NCBI RefSeq assembly: GCF_947489715.1
Contig: NZ_CANLER010000001.1
Location: 62,001 to 126,000 of the forward strand
DNA length: 64,000 bases
Source of the DNA: an uncultured Roseovarius sp.
GTDB lineage: Bacteria; Pseudomonadota; Alphaproteobacteria; Rhodobacterales; Rhodobacteraceae
Reading direction: 5' to 3'
Notes under the pieces: model-generated
What the model was told of the DNA's origin: nothing
Database searches by the model: none
Seen by the model: only the letters and a program-made list of their open reading frames with translations
Translations under genes and position numbers: made by a program
In this document: piece by piece, positions 1 through 7,722 of the stretch
Layout: each line of letters starts with the position of its first letter
Numbering within the stretch: position 1 is the first letter of the stretch

Positions 1-1
1 C

Positions 2-280
2 ATTCGCGATGTGCATGCCCGTACCGGCGAATTGCTTTGCCCCCACGGCGCCGTCGGCGTCAAGGTGGCCGAAGAGCAGCGCGTTCCCCGCACGCCGATT
101 ATCACGCTCGCCACCGCGCATCCGGCCAAGTTTCCTGATGCGGTGGAAGGGGCCAGCGGCATCCATCCCCCCTTGCCGCCAGCCATGTCGGACCTGTATG
201 AGCGTTCGGAACGGATTACCCGGGTCGCAAACGACCTCGGGGCCATAGAGACACTCATCAGAGAACGGACCGGGAATTGA
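2..280 (+). CDS. thrC: Threonine synthase, C-terminal fragment (5' end outside window)
   Basis: This is the last 92 codons of a reading frame that enters from the left edge. The C-terminal sequence, with the HPAKFPDAVEGA segment followed by a helix-rich end, matches the C-terminus of PLP-dependent threonine synthase, which converts O-phosphohomoserine to threonine in the cytoplasm. The PLP lysine and catalytic core lie outside the window, so the call rests on the tail alone. Its TGA stop overlaps the TTG start of the following M16 peptidase by four bases (TTGA), so the two are translationally coupled, an arrangement common in Rhodobacteraceae. Confidence 0.85.
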   Translation: MRDVHARTGELLCPHGAVGVKVAEEQRVPRTPIITLATAHPAKFPDAVEGASGIHPPLPPAMSDLYERSERITRVANDLGAIETLIRERTGN

Positions 281-1539
281 CCGTCAACCTTACGACACTT
301 TCAAACGGATTTCGCATCGTCACCGAACATATGCCGGCGCTGCAATCGGCCTCGATCGGGATCTGGGTTCTTGCCGGTGCGCGCCACGAAGAGGCCAGCC
401 AGAACGGCATCGCGCATTTCCTGGAACACATGGCGTTCAAAGGGACCGCGCGGCGCAGCGCGCTACAGATCGCCGAGGCAATCGAAGACGTGGGCGGCTA
501 TATCAACGCCTATACCTCGCGCGAGGTCACGGCCTATTACGCCCGCATTCTACAGGACGATGTGCCGCTGGCGCTGGACGTGATCGCCGATATCCTGCGC
601 AACCCGGTCTTTGACGCGAACGAAATCGAGATCGAGCGCGGTGTCATCCTGCAAGAGATTGGTCAGGCGCTCGATACACCTGACGACATCATCTTCGACT
701 GGTTGCAGGAAAAGGCCTATCCCGATCACCCGTTGGGCCGCACCATCCTGGGCCCCGAAGAACGGGTCAAAGCGTTTTCCCGCGCCGACCTGCAAGGCTT
801 TGTCGGGCAGCATTACCGCCCCGGTCAGATGATCCTGTCTGCCGCCGGCGCTGTCGATCATGCGGCACTGGTCACGGCGGCAGAATCCCTCTTTGGCGAT
901 ATGGCCGCGGCACCGGTCATCCATGCGCCCACGGCACAGTTTGCGGGGGGCGAAAGCCGCCACATAAAACCCCTTGAACAGGCCCATTTCGCGCTGGCCT
1001 TTGAAAGCCCGAACTATACCGATCCGGCGATCTATACCGCCCAGATTTATGCCAGCGCTCTTGGCGGCAGCATGTCATCGCGCCTGTTCCAGGAGGTGCG
1101 CGAAAAGCGCGGGCTGTGCTATACGATCTATGCCCAGGCGGGGGCATATGCCGACACCGGCATGACCACGATCTATGCGGGCACGTCGGCGGAACAGATG
1201 ACCGACCTGGCGCAGATCACCGTGGACGAGATGAAACGCGCGGCCGATGACATGACAGCGGTCGAGGTTGAACGCGCGCGCGTGCAGATGAAAGCGGGCC
1301 TGCTGATGGGCCTCGAAAGCCCATCGAACCGGGCCGAGCGTCTGTCGCGGATGTTGCAGATCTGGGGCCGGGTGCCGGGGCTGGACGAGGTTGTCGCCAA
1401 TATCGACGCGGTCACGCTCAGCGATGTGAAATCCCTGGCCGAACAGCTTGCCAGCCGCGCACCGGCGGCCATGGCGCTTTACGGCCCGGTCGAATCCGCG
1501 CCAACCCTTGATGCGTTGCAGGAAAGGCGCGCCGCCTGA
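277..1539 (+). CDS. M16 family zinc metallopeptidase (processing-peptidase-like)
   Basis: 420-residue protein of the pitrilysin/mitochondrial processing peptidase family. The inverted zinc motif HxxEH is visible as H47-F-L-E50-H51, and the downstream acidic helix around residues 120-128 (EIEIERGVILQEI) supplies the second glutamate ligand. The second half carries the usual non-catalytic M16 domain with a GGSMSSRLFQEVREKRGL segment. The length is normal for bacterial single-chain M16B enzymes. Translation starts at TTG overlapping the thrC stop. No signal peptide is visible, so it probably acts in the cytoplasm on peptides. It is followed by an acetyltransferase gene overlapping by one base, giving a thrC-M16-GNAT operon. 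Confidence 0.93.
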   Translation: MTVNLTTLSNGFRIVTEHMPALQSASIGIWVLAGARHEEASQNGIAHFLEHMAFKGTARRSALQIAEAIEDVGGYINAYTSREVTAYYARILQDDVPLALDVIADILRNPVFDANEIEIERGVILQEIGQALDTPDDIIFDWLQEKAYPDHPLGRTILGPEERVKAFSRADLQGFVGQHYRPGQMILSAAGAVDHAALVTAAESLFGDMAAAPVIHAPTAQFAGGESRHIKPLEQAHFALAFESPNYTDPAIYTAQIYASALGGSMSSRLFQEVREKRGLCYTIYAQAGAYADTGMTTIYAGTSAEQMTDLAQITVDEMKRAADDMTAVEVERARVQMKAGLLMGLESPSNRAERLSRMLQIWGRVPGLDEVVANIDAVTLSDVKSLAEQLASRAPAAMALYGPVESAPTLDALQERRAA

Positions 1540-2123
1540 TGTTCATCCCACGCCGGAAGCTTCGGATCGAGACCGAGCGCATGACCTTGCGCCAGCCGAT
1601 CCTGAGCGATTTCCGCGCGTGGAGCAGCCTGCGGGATCAATCTGCCGAATTCCTCACACCTTGGGAACCGGTCTGGGCCTCGGACCATCTGGCCCGCAAG
1701 GGGTTCACCAACCGGGTCTACTGGGCGCAACGCGCCATCGGCAACGGGTCCGCGGTGCCGCTTTTCCTGATCCGGCGCGAGGATCAGAACCTTCTGGGCG
1801 CCATCACGCTGGATAATATCCGGCGCGGGCCGGCGCAGGCGGGCACCTTGGGCTATTGGATCGGCGCGCCCTACGCACGGCAGGGATATATGCGCGAGGC
1901 GATCCAGAGCGTCGTGCATTACGCTTATGAACGTCTGGATCTCAGCCGGATCGAGGCCGCCTGCCTGCCGGAAAACAAGGCCTCCCGCGCGCTTCTGGAA
2001 AAATGCGGCTTCAAATATGAAGGCGTGGCGCAAAGCTACCTGCAAATCAACGGCCGCTGGCGCACCCATGTCCTCTACGCCGCCCTCAGACAAGACCGCC
2101 GCGGCAAGACCGCCGCAGGCTAA
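1539..2123 (+). CDS. GNAT family N-acetyltransferase (RimJ/RimL-like)
   Basis: 194-residue GCN5-related N-acetyltransferase. The N-terminal ETERMTLRQPILSDF segment and the acetyl-CoA-binding stretch near residues 110-125 (GYWIGAPYARQGYMREAI) are characteristic of RimJ/RimL-type protein or amino-acid acetyltransferases, as is the late ALLEKCGFKYEG motif. The substrate cannot be read from the sequence: ribosomal protein N-termini or a small amine are both possible. The ATG shares its A with the stop of the preceding M16 gene (TGATG), so the gene is coupled to that operon and is its last member. The next 250 bases hold no gene. Confidence 0.9.
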   Translation: MFIPRRKLRIETERMTLRQPILSDFRAWSSLRDQSAEFLTPWEPVWASDHLARKGFTNRVYWAQRAIGNGSAVPLFLIRREDQNLLGAITLDNIRRGPAQAGTLGYWIGAPYARQGYMREAIQSVVHYAYERLDLSRIEAACLPENKASRALLEKCGFKYEGVAQSYLQINGRWRTHVLYAALRQDRRGKTAAG

Positions 2124-2166
2124 GCGGGGCCGGTTCATGGTCGGGCACGGCGCTATCAGCGGTGAT

Positions 2167-2198
2167 GGAATAGCCGCTCTCAGCCCATAATGCATCAT
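2167..2198 (-). repeat. Dispersed intergenic repeat, copy C
   Basis: Read on the minus strand this segment begins ATGATGCATTATGGGCT and continues AGAGCGGCTATTCC, closely resembling the copies at 5555-5595 and 6535-6575 (shared core TATGGGCT...AGCGG...AT.C). It is the most divergent of the three and lies in opposite orientation just after the thrC operon. The rest of 2124-2374 holds no gene; a short inverted repeat AACTG/CAGTT is at 2257-2276, which may belong to the promoter of the next gene. Confidence 0.55.
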
Positions 2199-2374
2199 GC
2201 CGCAGCGTGATCGCGTGTCGGCTATCGGAACCAGCGTAACCTAGGCTCTATCTTAGAACTGGCATACATTTCAGTTTTGAAAGTATCTTACAACCGCAAG
2301 AGTTGAATTTCGAGACGTTGGTCCCGCCGTGTCCTGATCTTCACTAAAAGACCAGCGAGGAACAGGTCGGTCCT

Positions 2375-3676
2375 ATGGTGAAAAGCTTATTCTCTCTCGG
2401 CGCATTGCTGCTGGGTTCAGCATTTTTGTTGTTCGCGGGCGGCGTCAATGCGTTGATCCTTCCGATACGTGGCGAGGCAGAAGGCTTCACTGCGGCATCA
2501 CTCGGCCTGCTCGGAACAGGGTGGGCAATAGGGTATGTCGCGGGATGCCTGCGTACGCCAGCTCTCGTGGCACGCGTCGGCCATATCAGGGCATTCGGGG
2601 CTATGTGCGCCATTGCAGCGATCGCCGTGCTGATTTCTCTCGTCCTCATCACACCGTGGGTCTGGATTCCTGTAAGAGCATTGTCTGGTTTCTGTTTTGC
2701 GGGTGCGGCCATGATTGTCGAAAGTTGGCTCAACGAGCGGACAGAGGCCTCCTCACGCGGACGGGTGTTCGGCATCTATACGATGGTGAATCTCGCCTCG
2801 ACGACGGCAGGCCAGATGGTGCTGATGCTCGGGGACGCCAACGGCTATTTCTTCTTCGTTTTGGCCGCGATGGTTTACTGTCTGGCGCTCCTGCCGACGG
2901 CCATGAGCGCGACAACGACCCCCCGGCCCCTCACGAAGGTCTCACTCAATCTTCGGGGGCTTTGGAGAAATTCGCCAATCGCATTCTTTGCGGTTCTGAT
3001 GGTGGGCGTCTCAAATGCCTCTTTCGGAACTTTGGCCGCCGTCTATGCGGCCAGGGTGGGCCTGACGCTGGGCGATATTGCATTATTCGCTAGCATTCCG
3101 ATCTTGGCAGGTGCCGCGATGCAAATCCCCGTCGGGATCGCATCGGACCGTCTCGACCGAAGAAAAGTGCTGATTGGTATCGCGGGCTTTGCCCTTCTGG
3201 CCGATGCGTTATTTCTGCTCACAGGTGTGACCAATCCAGTCGTTGTTCTCAGCCTTTCCGCACTTTTCGGCGCCACGGTCTTTGCGATGTATCCAGTGAT
3301 CGTGGCCCATGCAAACGACCACGCCGAACCCGGAACCTATATTCAGGTAAGCGGTGGCCTGTTGCTGGTGTATGGGTTGGGGTCGATCATCGGCCCAACG
3401 GCGGCCGGTGTGTCGATGACCTTATTTGGGGCCAGCAGCCTGTTCGCCGTAACCGGCACCGCGCACGTCCTTCTGCTTGGCTTCGCGGTGGTCAGGCTAA
3501 GAACCGCGCCCGCCGTGACCACTGAAAACAAGGTGGCGTTCCAATCCAAACCGATGGCACGCGTTTCAACACCGGAAACGGTCGCGTTTGGGGCCGACCA
3601 GGCCGAACTGGACGCGGATCAATCGGAAGGAGATGAGGCGCCAGGGGATTTGGCAGAGAAAGATCCAAGAGAGTGA
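2375..3676 (+). CDS. MFS transporter (YcaD-like)
   Basis: 433-residue integral membrane protein with about twelve hydrophobic segments, of the major facilitator superfamily. The cytoplasmic loop 2-3/8-9 type motif GIASDRLDRRKVL (around residues 250-262) and the central SWLNERTEASSRGRVFGIY segment resemble YcaD-type permeases. The substrate is unknown. The last 45 residues are hydrophilic and acidic, an uncommon tail for the family. The stop overlaps the GTG start of the following Ca/Na antiporter by four bases, so the two form a transport pair. The gene starts a stretch whose base composition and codon use are less G+C-biased than the thrC operon, suggesting acquisition. Confidence 0.9.
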   Translation: MVKSLFSLGALLLGSAFLLFAGGVNALILPIRGEAEGFTAASLGLLGTGWAIGYVAGCLRTPALVARVGHIRAFGAMCAIAAIAVLISLVLITPWVWIPVRALSGFCFAGAAMIVESWLNERTEASSRGRVFGIYTMVNLASTTAGQMVLMLGDANGYFFFVLAAMVYCLALLPTAMSATTTPRPLTKVSLNLRGLWRNSPIAFFAVLMVGVSNASFGTLAAVYAARVGLTLGDIALFASIPILAGAAMQIPVGIASDRLDRRKVLIGIAGFALLADALFLLTGVTNPVVVLSLSALFGATVFAMYPVIVAHANDHAEPGTYIQVSGGLLLVYGLGSIIGPTAAGVSMTLFGASSLFAVTGTAHVLLLGFAVVRLRTAPAVTTENKVAFQSKPMARVSTPETVAFGADQAELDADQSEGDEAPGDLAEKDPRE

Positions 3677-4629
3677 GCGCCGCTCTGTTAGTGACCATTG
3701 GCCTCGTGGGCTTGATGGTCGGCGGCGAACTCCTTGTGCGCGGCGCGGTTTCGGCTGCAAAAGCCTTTGGCATCTCGCCGATGGTGATTGGTCTCACGCT
3801 GGTCGGATTTGGCACCTCCACGCCCGAACTCGTCACGAGTTTGCAGGCTGCGCTATCCGGTTCCTCCGGCATCGCTATTGGCAATGTGGTTGGAAGCAAC
3901 ATCGGCAACGTGCTGCTGATCCTCGGCATCGCTGCCGTCATCGCACCGGTGGCTGTTGATCCGAAAGCGTTCAGACGTGACGGATCGGTCATGATGCTGG
4001 CGACCCTTCTGTGCCTTGGCGCTGTTTTTTGGGGCGATATCAGCCGATGGATGGGGACAGCTTTTGTTGTGTTGCTTGCTGCCTATCTTGGCTTCACGCT
4101 TTGGTCTGAGAAGCGATCAAACGGTACGCCGGCCGCTGCGGTCTACGAAGGTGAGGCCGAGGCTGTTCCAGAAGCAGAGTATGCGTTTGGCAAGTCGATC
4201 TGCATCGCTGTAGCGGGCTTGGTCGTCACGATCCTTGGCGCGCGGTTTCTCGTCTCCGGTTCCGTGGCCATCGCGCAAACTGCCGGTCTTTCTGAGACCA
4301 TCATCGGACTGACAATAGTGGCCATCGGAACTTCGATGCCTGAACTGGTCACAGCCGTCATTGCTGTCCGCAAGGGTCAAGGTGATGTCGCTTTGGGAAA
4401 TGTCCTTGGCAGCAACATCTTCAACATCCTCGGTATTCTCGGTGTCACCGCGATTGTAAAACCGATGGAAGTTCCCACACAGCTCATCAAGCTGGATATC
4501 TGGGTGATGTGCGCAACGGGGCTTTTACTGTTGCTTTTTGCGCGGACTGGCTGGACCGTGAGCCGCCGCGAGGGCGGCGTCTTCCTGCTCGCGTATCTGA
4601 CATACATTGGCGTCTTGCTTCTGGCCTAA
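3673..4629 (+). CDS. Calcium/sodium antiporter (CaCA family, YrbG-like)
   Basis: 318-residue inner-membrane cation exchanger. The two internally duplicated alpha repeats are clear: GFGTSTPELVTS followed by GNVVGSNIGN near residues 40-85, and AIGTSMPELVTA followed by GNVLGSNIFN near residues 215-260. The acidic residue in each PEL motif coordinates the cation. The length is typical of bacterial YrbG proteins, which exchange Ca2+ (or K+) against Na+ or H+. It starts at GTG inside the stop of the MFS gene (GTGA), so it is translationally coupled to it. The following 204 bases (4630-4833) separate it from a convergent gene and show no other feature I can support. Confidence 0.93.
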   Translation: MSAALLVTIGLVGLMVGGELLVRGAVSAAKAFGISPMVIGLTLVGFGTSTPELVTSLQAALSGSSGIAIGNVVGSNIGNVLLILGIAAVIAPVAVDPKAFRRDGSVMMLATLLCLGAVFWGDISRWMGTAFVVLLAAYLGFTLWSEKRSNGTPAAAVYEGEAEAVPEAEYAFGKSICIAVAGLVVTILGARFLVSGSVAIAQTAGLSETIIGLTIVAIGTSMPELVTAVIAVRKGQGDVALGNVLGSNIFNILGILGVTAIVKPMEVPTQLIKLDIWVMCATGLLLLLFARTGWTVSRREGGVFLLAYLTYIGVLLLA

Positions 4630-4833
4630 ACTTCACCTTTCCCCGAAACGGCCCTCGATGCAAAATGCAGCGAAAGTCAGGTTTGTCCGGCTATCCAGCT
4701 ATTCATCAACCAGTGACCCTAGGTCTGCTCTGCGGGACCAAGCCGACCTCTAGTCCATCAAAGGTAATGTCCGCTTCCGTGTATCAAGTGCAGTGGTGAA
4801 CTGGAAATCAAAGGCACACCAAGCATCACGGCA

Positions 4834-5481
4834 TCACCAAAACTTCCACCACGCTTTCTTCGATATTTGAAATTTCATAATCGGGATTTCCATTGGATCG
4901 CACACCCAATCGTCTGGATGCCCCTCAAATTGAAATCCAAGCGTTGTCAGGAGCGCTGCCTCAGAAAGCTCAAGCGGGTGGAACGGCAGTGGGTAAGCTT
5001 CATCTTCTTCAAACTCATCTTCAAGCGAGAAAGCGCCGTCCCAGTAGGGCAATTCAAAAGGTAGCTTTTCGCCGATGTCCTCGTGAACGCCACCATCCGG
5101 AGAGACGCTTGTGGAACGCGTCAATTGTCCGTCTTTCCAAAGTGCAAAAGCGAACCAGTCGACAACTGAGTGGGTCGCATGGATATAGATTGTCGAACCA
5201 AAATCGGGGGTGAGCCAACGCTGATCGACCTGGGATGGTAAATCCCCACTGAAATCCTCATGGGCGATGATCTTCAAATCCCCATAAACACCTATAAATG
5301 CTTCACTTTTTTCGGGATTGAGAAGATCTAGGCTACCGTCTTCCTTCTCTTGGATTGTGTGCTCAGCAAACATCTTCTCAGCCAAAGCAACACTGGCCGA
5401 GCGGTCAAGCTCCGGTTTCTTGGACAAAATAACTTTCGGATCACCGTCAAAATACGCAGCAAACCAAGCTTTGGCTCCCAT
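4834..5481 (-). CDS. Hypothetical protein, DUF6928-like
   Basis: 215-residue soluble protein with no signal peptide. The N-terminus (MGAKAWFAAYFDGDP, then VALAEKMF) resembles the uncharacterised DUF6928 family, known mostly from Actinobacteria, where the first residues form a beta strand entering a small alpha/beta domain. It also contains the tryptophan/aspartate-rich stretch STIYIHATHSVVDWFAFAL. Function is unknown. A GGGAGC ribosome site precedes the ATG. The gene is isolated, convergent with the antiporter, and its base composition is lower in G+C than the flanking core genes, consistent with horizontal acquisition together with the next gene. The family assignment is from memory of the N-terminal motif and needs a profile search. 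Confidence 0.75.
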   Translation of the reverse strand: MGAKAWFAAYFDGDPKVILSKKPELDRSASVALAEKMFAEHTIQEKEDGSLDLLNPEKSEAFIGVYGDLKIIAHEDFSGDLPSQVDQRWLTPDFGSTIYIHATHSVVDWFAFALWKDGQLTRSTSVSPDGGVHEDIGEKLPFELPYWDGAFSLEDEFEEDEAYPLPFHPLELSEAALLTTLGFQFEGHPDDWVCDPMEIPIMKFQISKKAWWKFW

Positions 5482-5554
5482 CTACGAAGCTCCCATCTTC
5501 TAGTGGTTACATATTCGGTTAGCCGACATTGGCGCATCGTGCAGCATCATGCAA

Positions 5555-5595
5555 TATGGGCTCGAAGCGGCCATCCGATGATTTCAGTCGGACAA
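5555..5595 (+). repeat. Dispersed intergenic repeat, copy A
   Basis: 41-base segment beginning TATGGGCTCGAAGCGG. It matches 6535-6575 in the same orientation with six mismatches and no gap. The two copies bracket the DUF695/RraB gene. Related sequence in inverse orientation is at 2167-2198. Confidence 0.8.
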
Positions 5596-5630
5596 ATCAG
5601 GTCTAATGGCGGCTATGCGGGACTTAGCGG

Positions 5631-6377
5631 TCATTGGACAACAAAGGTCTCCCAACCATCGTATTCACCACCGAGTTCAGATGCTAAATTCTTAAGCTCG
5701 AATGTAACTTTATCCAATTCGGCTGGAATATCTTCACGAACAAGATTCACAGTAAATGTTTTTCGAAACAGTCCTTTTGAATTCGTGCTTGAATTAAACC
5801 CCATAGTTCGTGCCTTTTCTTCAAATAGCGTAGCTGATTGTTTCGACTTAAACTCAATGAAGTGGTCAGTTTTTCTAGGTTTAGAGGAATCGTCCCCAGC
5901 TTCGAGGAGTGCTACTCTGACAATATCATTGCGCATTACGTTTTGTTCGAAACTGGACGGAAACAAAAACTCGATATAGGTTTTCCAATCTTCATCAAAT
6001 TCATGGCCTATCTCGAAATTGTATTCGGGTAAGCTAGACATCACAGCTTTAAATGGCGCTTCCAATGCTCCTTCGGCATTCGTGTAGAAGTAATAATTGT
6101 TGGTACCATCACCCATTTTCCGACCAGCAAAAATGGCATTTTGTCCAGCAAGAGCTTCAACTTCTTCGTCGATTGTCGATAGTTTTTCGAATTCATCCTC
6201 CCCAGCGAATCCAATCTCATCCGGCTCCATCAGTTGCACTGACAAGTAGGCCATGAATGGAAAATTTGAATTTGGCGCATCAGTAATGAGGGACTTATCG
6301 ATGAAGAACGATGCGGGTTTTTCATCTACAGCGGTAATATAAGCTGCGTATTCACGTTCAATGTCAGAACTAGACAC
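5631..6377 (-). CDS. DUF695 and RraB double-domain protein
   Basis: 248-residue cytoplasmic protein. Residues about 10-135 look like DUF695, with the YYFYTNAEGALEA strand, and residues about 150-240 look like the RraB fold (KTDHFIEFKSKQSATLFEEKA..GF), the family of the E. coli inhibitor of ribonuclease E. The two-domain order DUF695-RraB is known in Proteobacteria, but its target has not been established. Start: GTG preceded by GGAGGG five bases upstream; an ATG is not available in frame nearby. The gene is strikingly A+T-rich (some 60-base lines are only about one third G+C) while the neighbours are far richer, and it sits between direct repeats A and B, so it looks acquired. Confidence 0.82.
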   Translation of the reverse strand: MSSSDIEREYAAYITAVDEKPASFFIDKSLITDAPNSNFPFMAYLSVQLMEPDEIGFAGEDEFEKLSTIDEEVEALAGQNAIFAGRKMGDGTNNYYFYTNAEGALEAPFKAVMSSLPEYNFEIGHEFDEDWKTYIEFLFPSSFEQNVMRNDIVRVALLEAGDDSSKPRKTDHFIEFKSKQSATLFEEKARTMGFNSSTNSKGLFRKTFTVNLVREDIPAELDKVTFELKNLASELGGEYDGWETFVVQ

Positions 6378-6534
6378 AATGACCCTCCAACAAATTCAAA
6401 ACAACGCACAAACACAACCGCGAAGCCGAGTGCAGTTTGCGAACATAATGGGAAGCTAACTGAGACGATTTTCGGAAACCAGCGGGAAAATCACCAACAG
6501 TGACCTAAATTCTTTACAGTGAAGTTATGCCCGC

Positions 6535-6575
6535 TATGGGCCCAAAGCGGTGATCCGATGAATTCAGTCGGCCAA
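6535..6575 (+). repeat. Dispersed intergenic repeat, copy B
   Basis: 41-base segment beginning TATGGGCCCAAAGCGG; 35 of 41 positions equal copy A at 5555-5595, same orientation. It lies in the 485-base gap 6378-6862, which otherwise holds the iteron-like element at 6609-6729 and the promoter of the next gene. Confidence 0.8.
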
Positions 6576-6608
6576 TAACGGTTCCGCTGTCCCGCATTGC
6601 AGATATTT

Positions 6609-6729
6609 GTGACCGCACGCGCTGTTAAACCCGCTCGATACCGATTTCTGCACCGACGTAATACCGACAAAATACCGACGTTATACCGACATGGCTTTTT
6701 CAGCGTTTTCAGCGCGTTAACCTGATTCT
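6609..6729 (+). repeat. 121-bp iteron-like intergenic element, copy 1
   Basis: The element contains five ACCGAC/T direct repeats beginning at 6640, 6652, 6663, 6674 and 6685, that is, spaced 12, 11, 11 and 11 bases, so all lie on one face of the helix. It is flanked by GTTAA motifs (6624 and 6716). A second copy of exactly the same length is at 26538-26658 in inverse orientation, about 85 percent identical by eye with no gaps and an unbroken identical core of over 35 bases across the repeats. No coding potential. Confidence 0.9.
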
Positions 6730-6862
6730 TCCCCGAAAGGCGCGCCGGAGAAGGATTCCAGCACTGGGGTCTCCCGGTAATCTGATATCCAATTGGTCAA
6801 TGTGGAAGGCGCGCAATGAGCGCTCGCTGTGCTATTCTCACCCGAAAAAAGGACGCGCTTTC

Positions 6863-7678
6863 ATGATCCGGATTGCCCTTGTTCTGATGTTTCTTGCAAG
6901 TGCCACCATGGCCCAGGAACGCCCGCCCAGCCATTGTCTGGCGGTGGCTGACAATGTGCCGGGCATGGCCTATTTGCACCAAGCGACCTTTCGCGACCCG
7001 GTCGGCGAGAGCACGGTGAGGGTGCGATACATCTCCCACGCCAGCTTTCTGCTGCAGACCCATGGTGGCCTGTCTGCGGTCACGGATTTCACCGGTTTTC
7101 TGGGCAATGTCGAATTCCTGCCCGATATTGTGACCATGAACCACGCGCATGGCACTCATTTCACGGCCCATCCTGATCCGGCAATCCCGCATGTCTTACC
7201 GGGCTGGGGGGCTTTCGGCCAAGGCATCACCCATCACCTTGATCTGGGTGAGATGTTGGTCCGCAATATTTCGACCGACATTCGTTCAGAGGCCGGCGTC
7301 GAACCCAAGGGCAATTCCATCTTTGTGTTCGAGGTAGCTGGCCTTTGTATCGGCCACCTTGGCCATTTGCATCATGAACCGTCGCCTGAACAATACGCCG
7401 CGATCGGTCGGCTTGATGTGGTCATGGCCGCGGTGGATGGCGGCGTGACCCTTGATTTACAGACCATGCTCAAGGTGATGCGTCGGTTCAAGGCCCGGAT
7501 CGTCATACCCATGCACTGGTTTGCCGATGGCTCTCTGGGGCGCTTTCTGACGGGGATGGAGGACGAATTTGACATCGTGGAGACTGGTGGCAGTGATTTG
7601 ACAGTATCCCTTGAGCATCTTCCAACGCGCCCCACGGTGATGGTTTTGTGGCCATCCTATCTACGCGAGGATGAGTGA
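6863..7678 (+). CDS. Exported metallo-beta-lactamase-fold hydrolase (UlaG-like)
   Basis: 271-residue protein of the metallo-beta-lactamase superfamily with a clear signal peptide (MIRIALVLMFLASATMAQE). An upstream in-frame ATG at 6800 would add 21 hydrophilic residues before the signal peptide; I chose 6863 because AAAAAAGGA precedes it and the signal then starts the protein. Motifs include SHASFLLQT early, NHAHGTHF where the family's HxHxDH motif is expected, GHLHHEP, and MAAVDGG/PMHWF near the end. The Asp of HxHxDH is replaced (HxHGTH), so metal binding or chemistry may differ from classical members. It is followed by an oxidase gene whose possible GTG start overlaps its stop. Confidence 0.85.
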   Translation: MIRIALVLMFLASATMAQERPPSHCLAVADNVPGMAYLHQATFRDPVGESTVRVRYISHASFLLQTHGGLSAVTDFTGFLGNVEFLPDIVTMNHAHGTHFTAHPDPAIPHVLPGWGAFGQGITHHLDLGEMLVRNISTDIRSEAGVEPKGNSIFVFEVAGLCIGHLGHLHHEPSPEQYAAIGRLDVVMAAVDGGVTLDLQTMLKVMRRFKARIVIPMHWFADGSLGRFLTGMEDEFDIVETGGSDLTVSLEHLPTRPTVMVLWPSYLREDE

Positions 7679-7722
7679 CAGACAGGTCTGGACCCGTCTT
7701 GGGAAGCTGCTACCAATACCGT

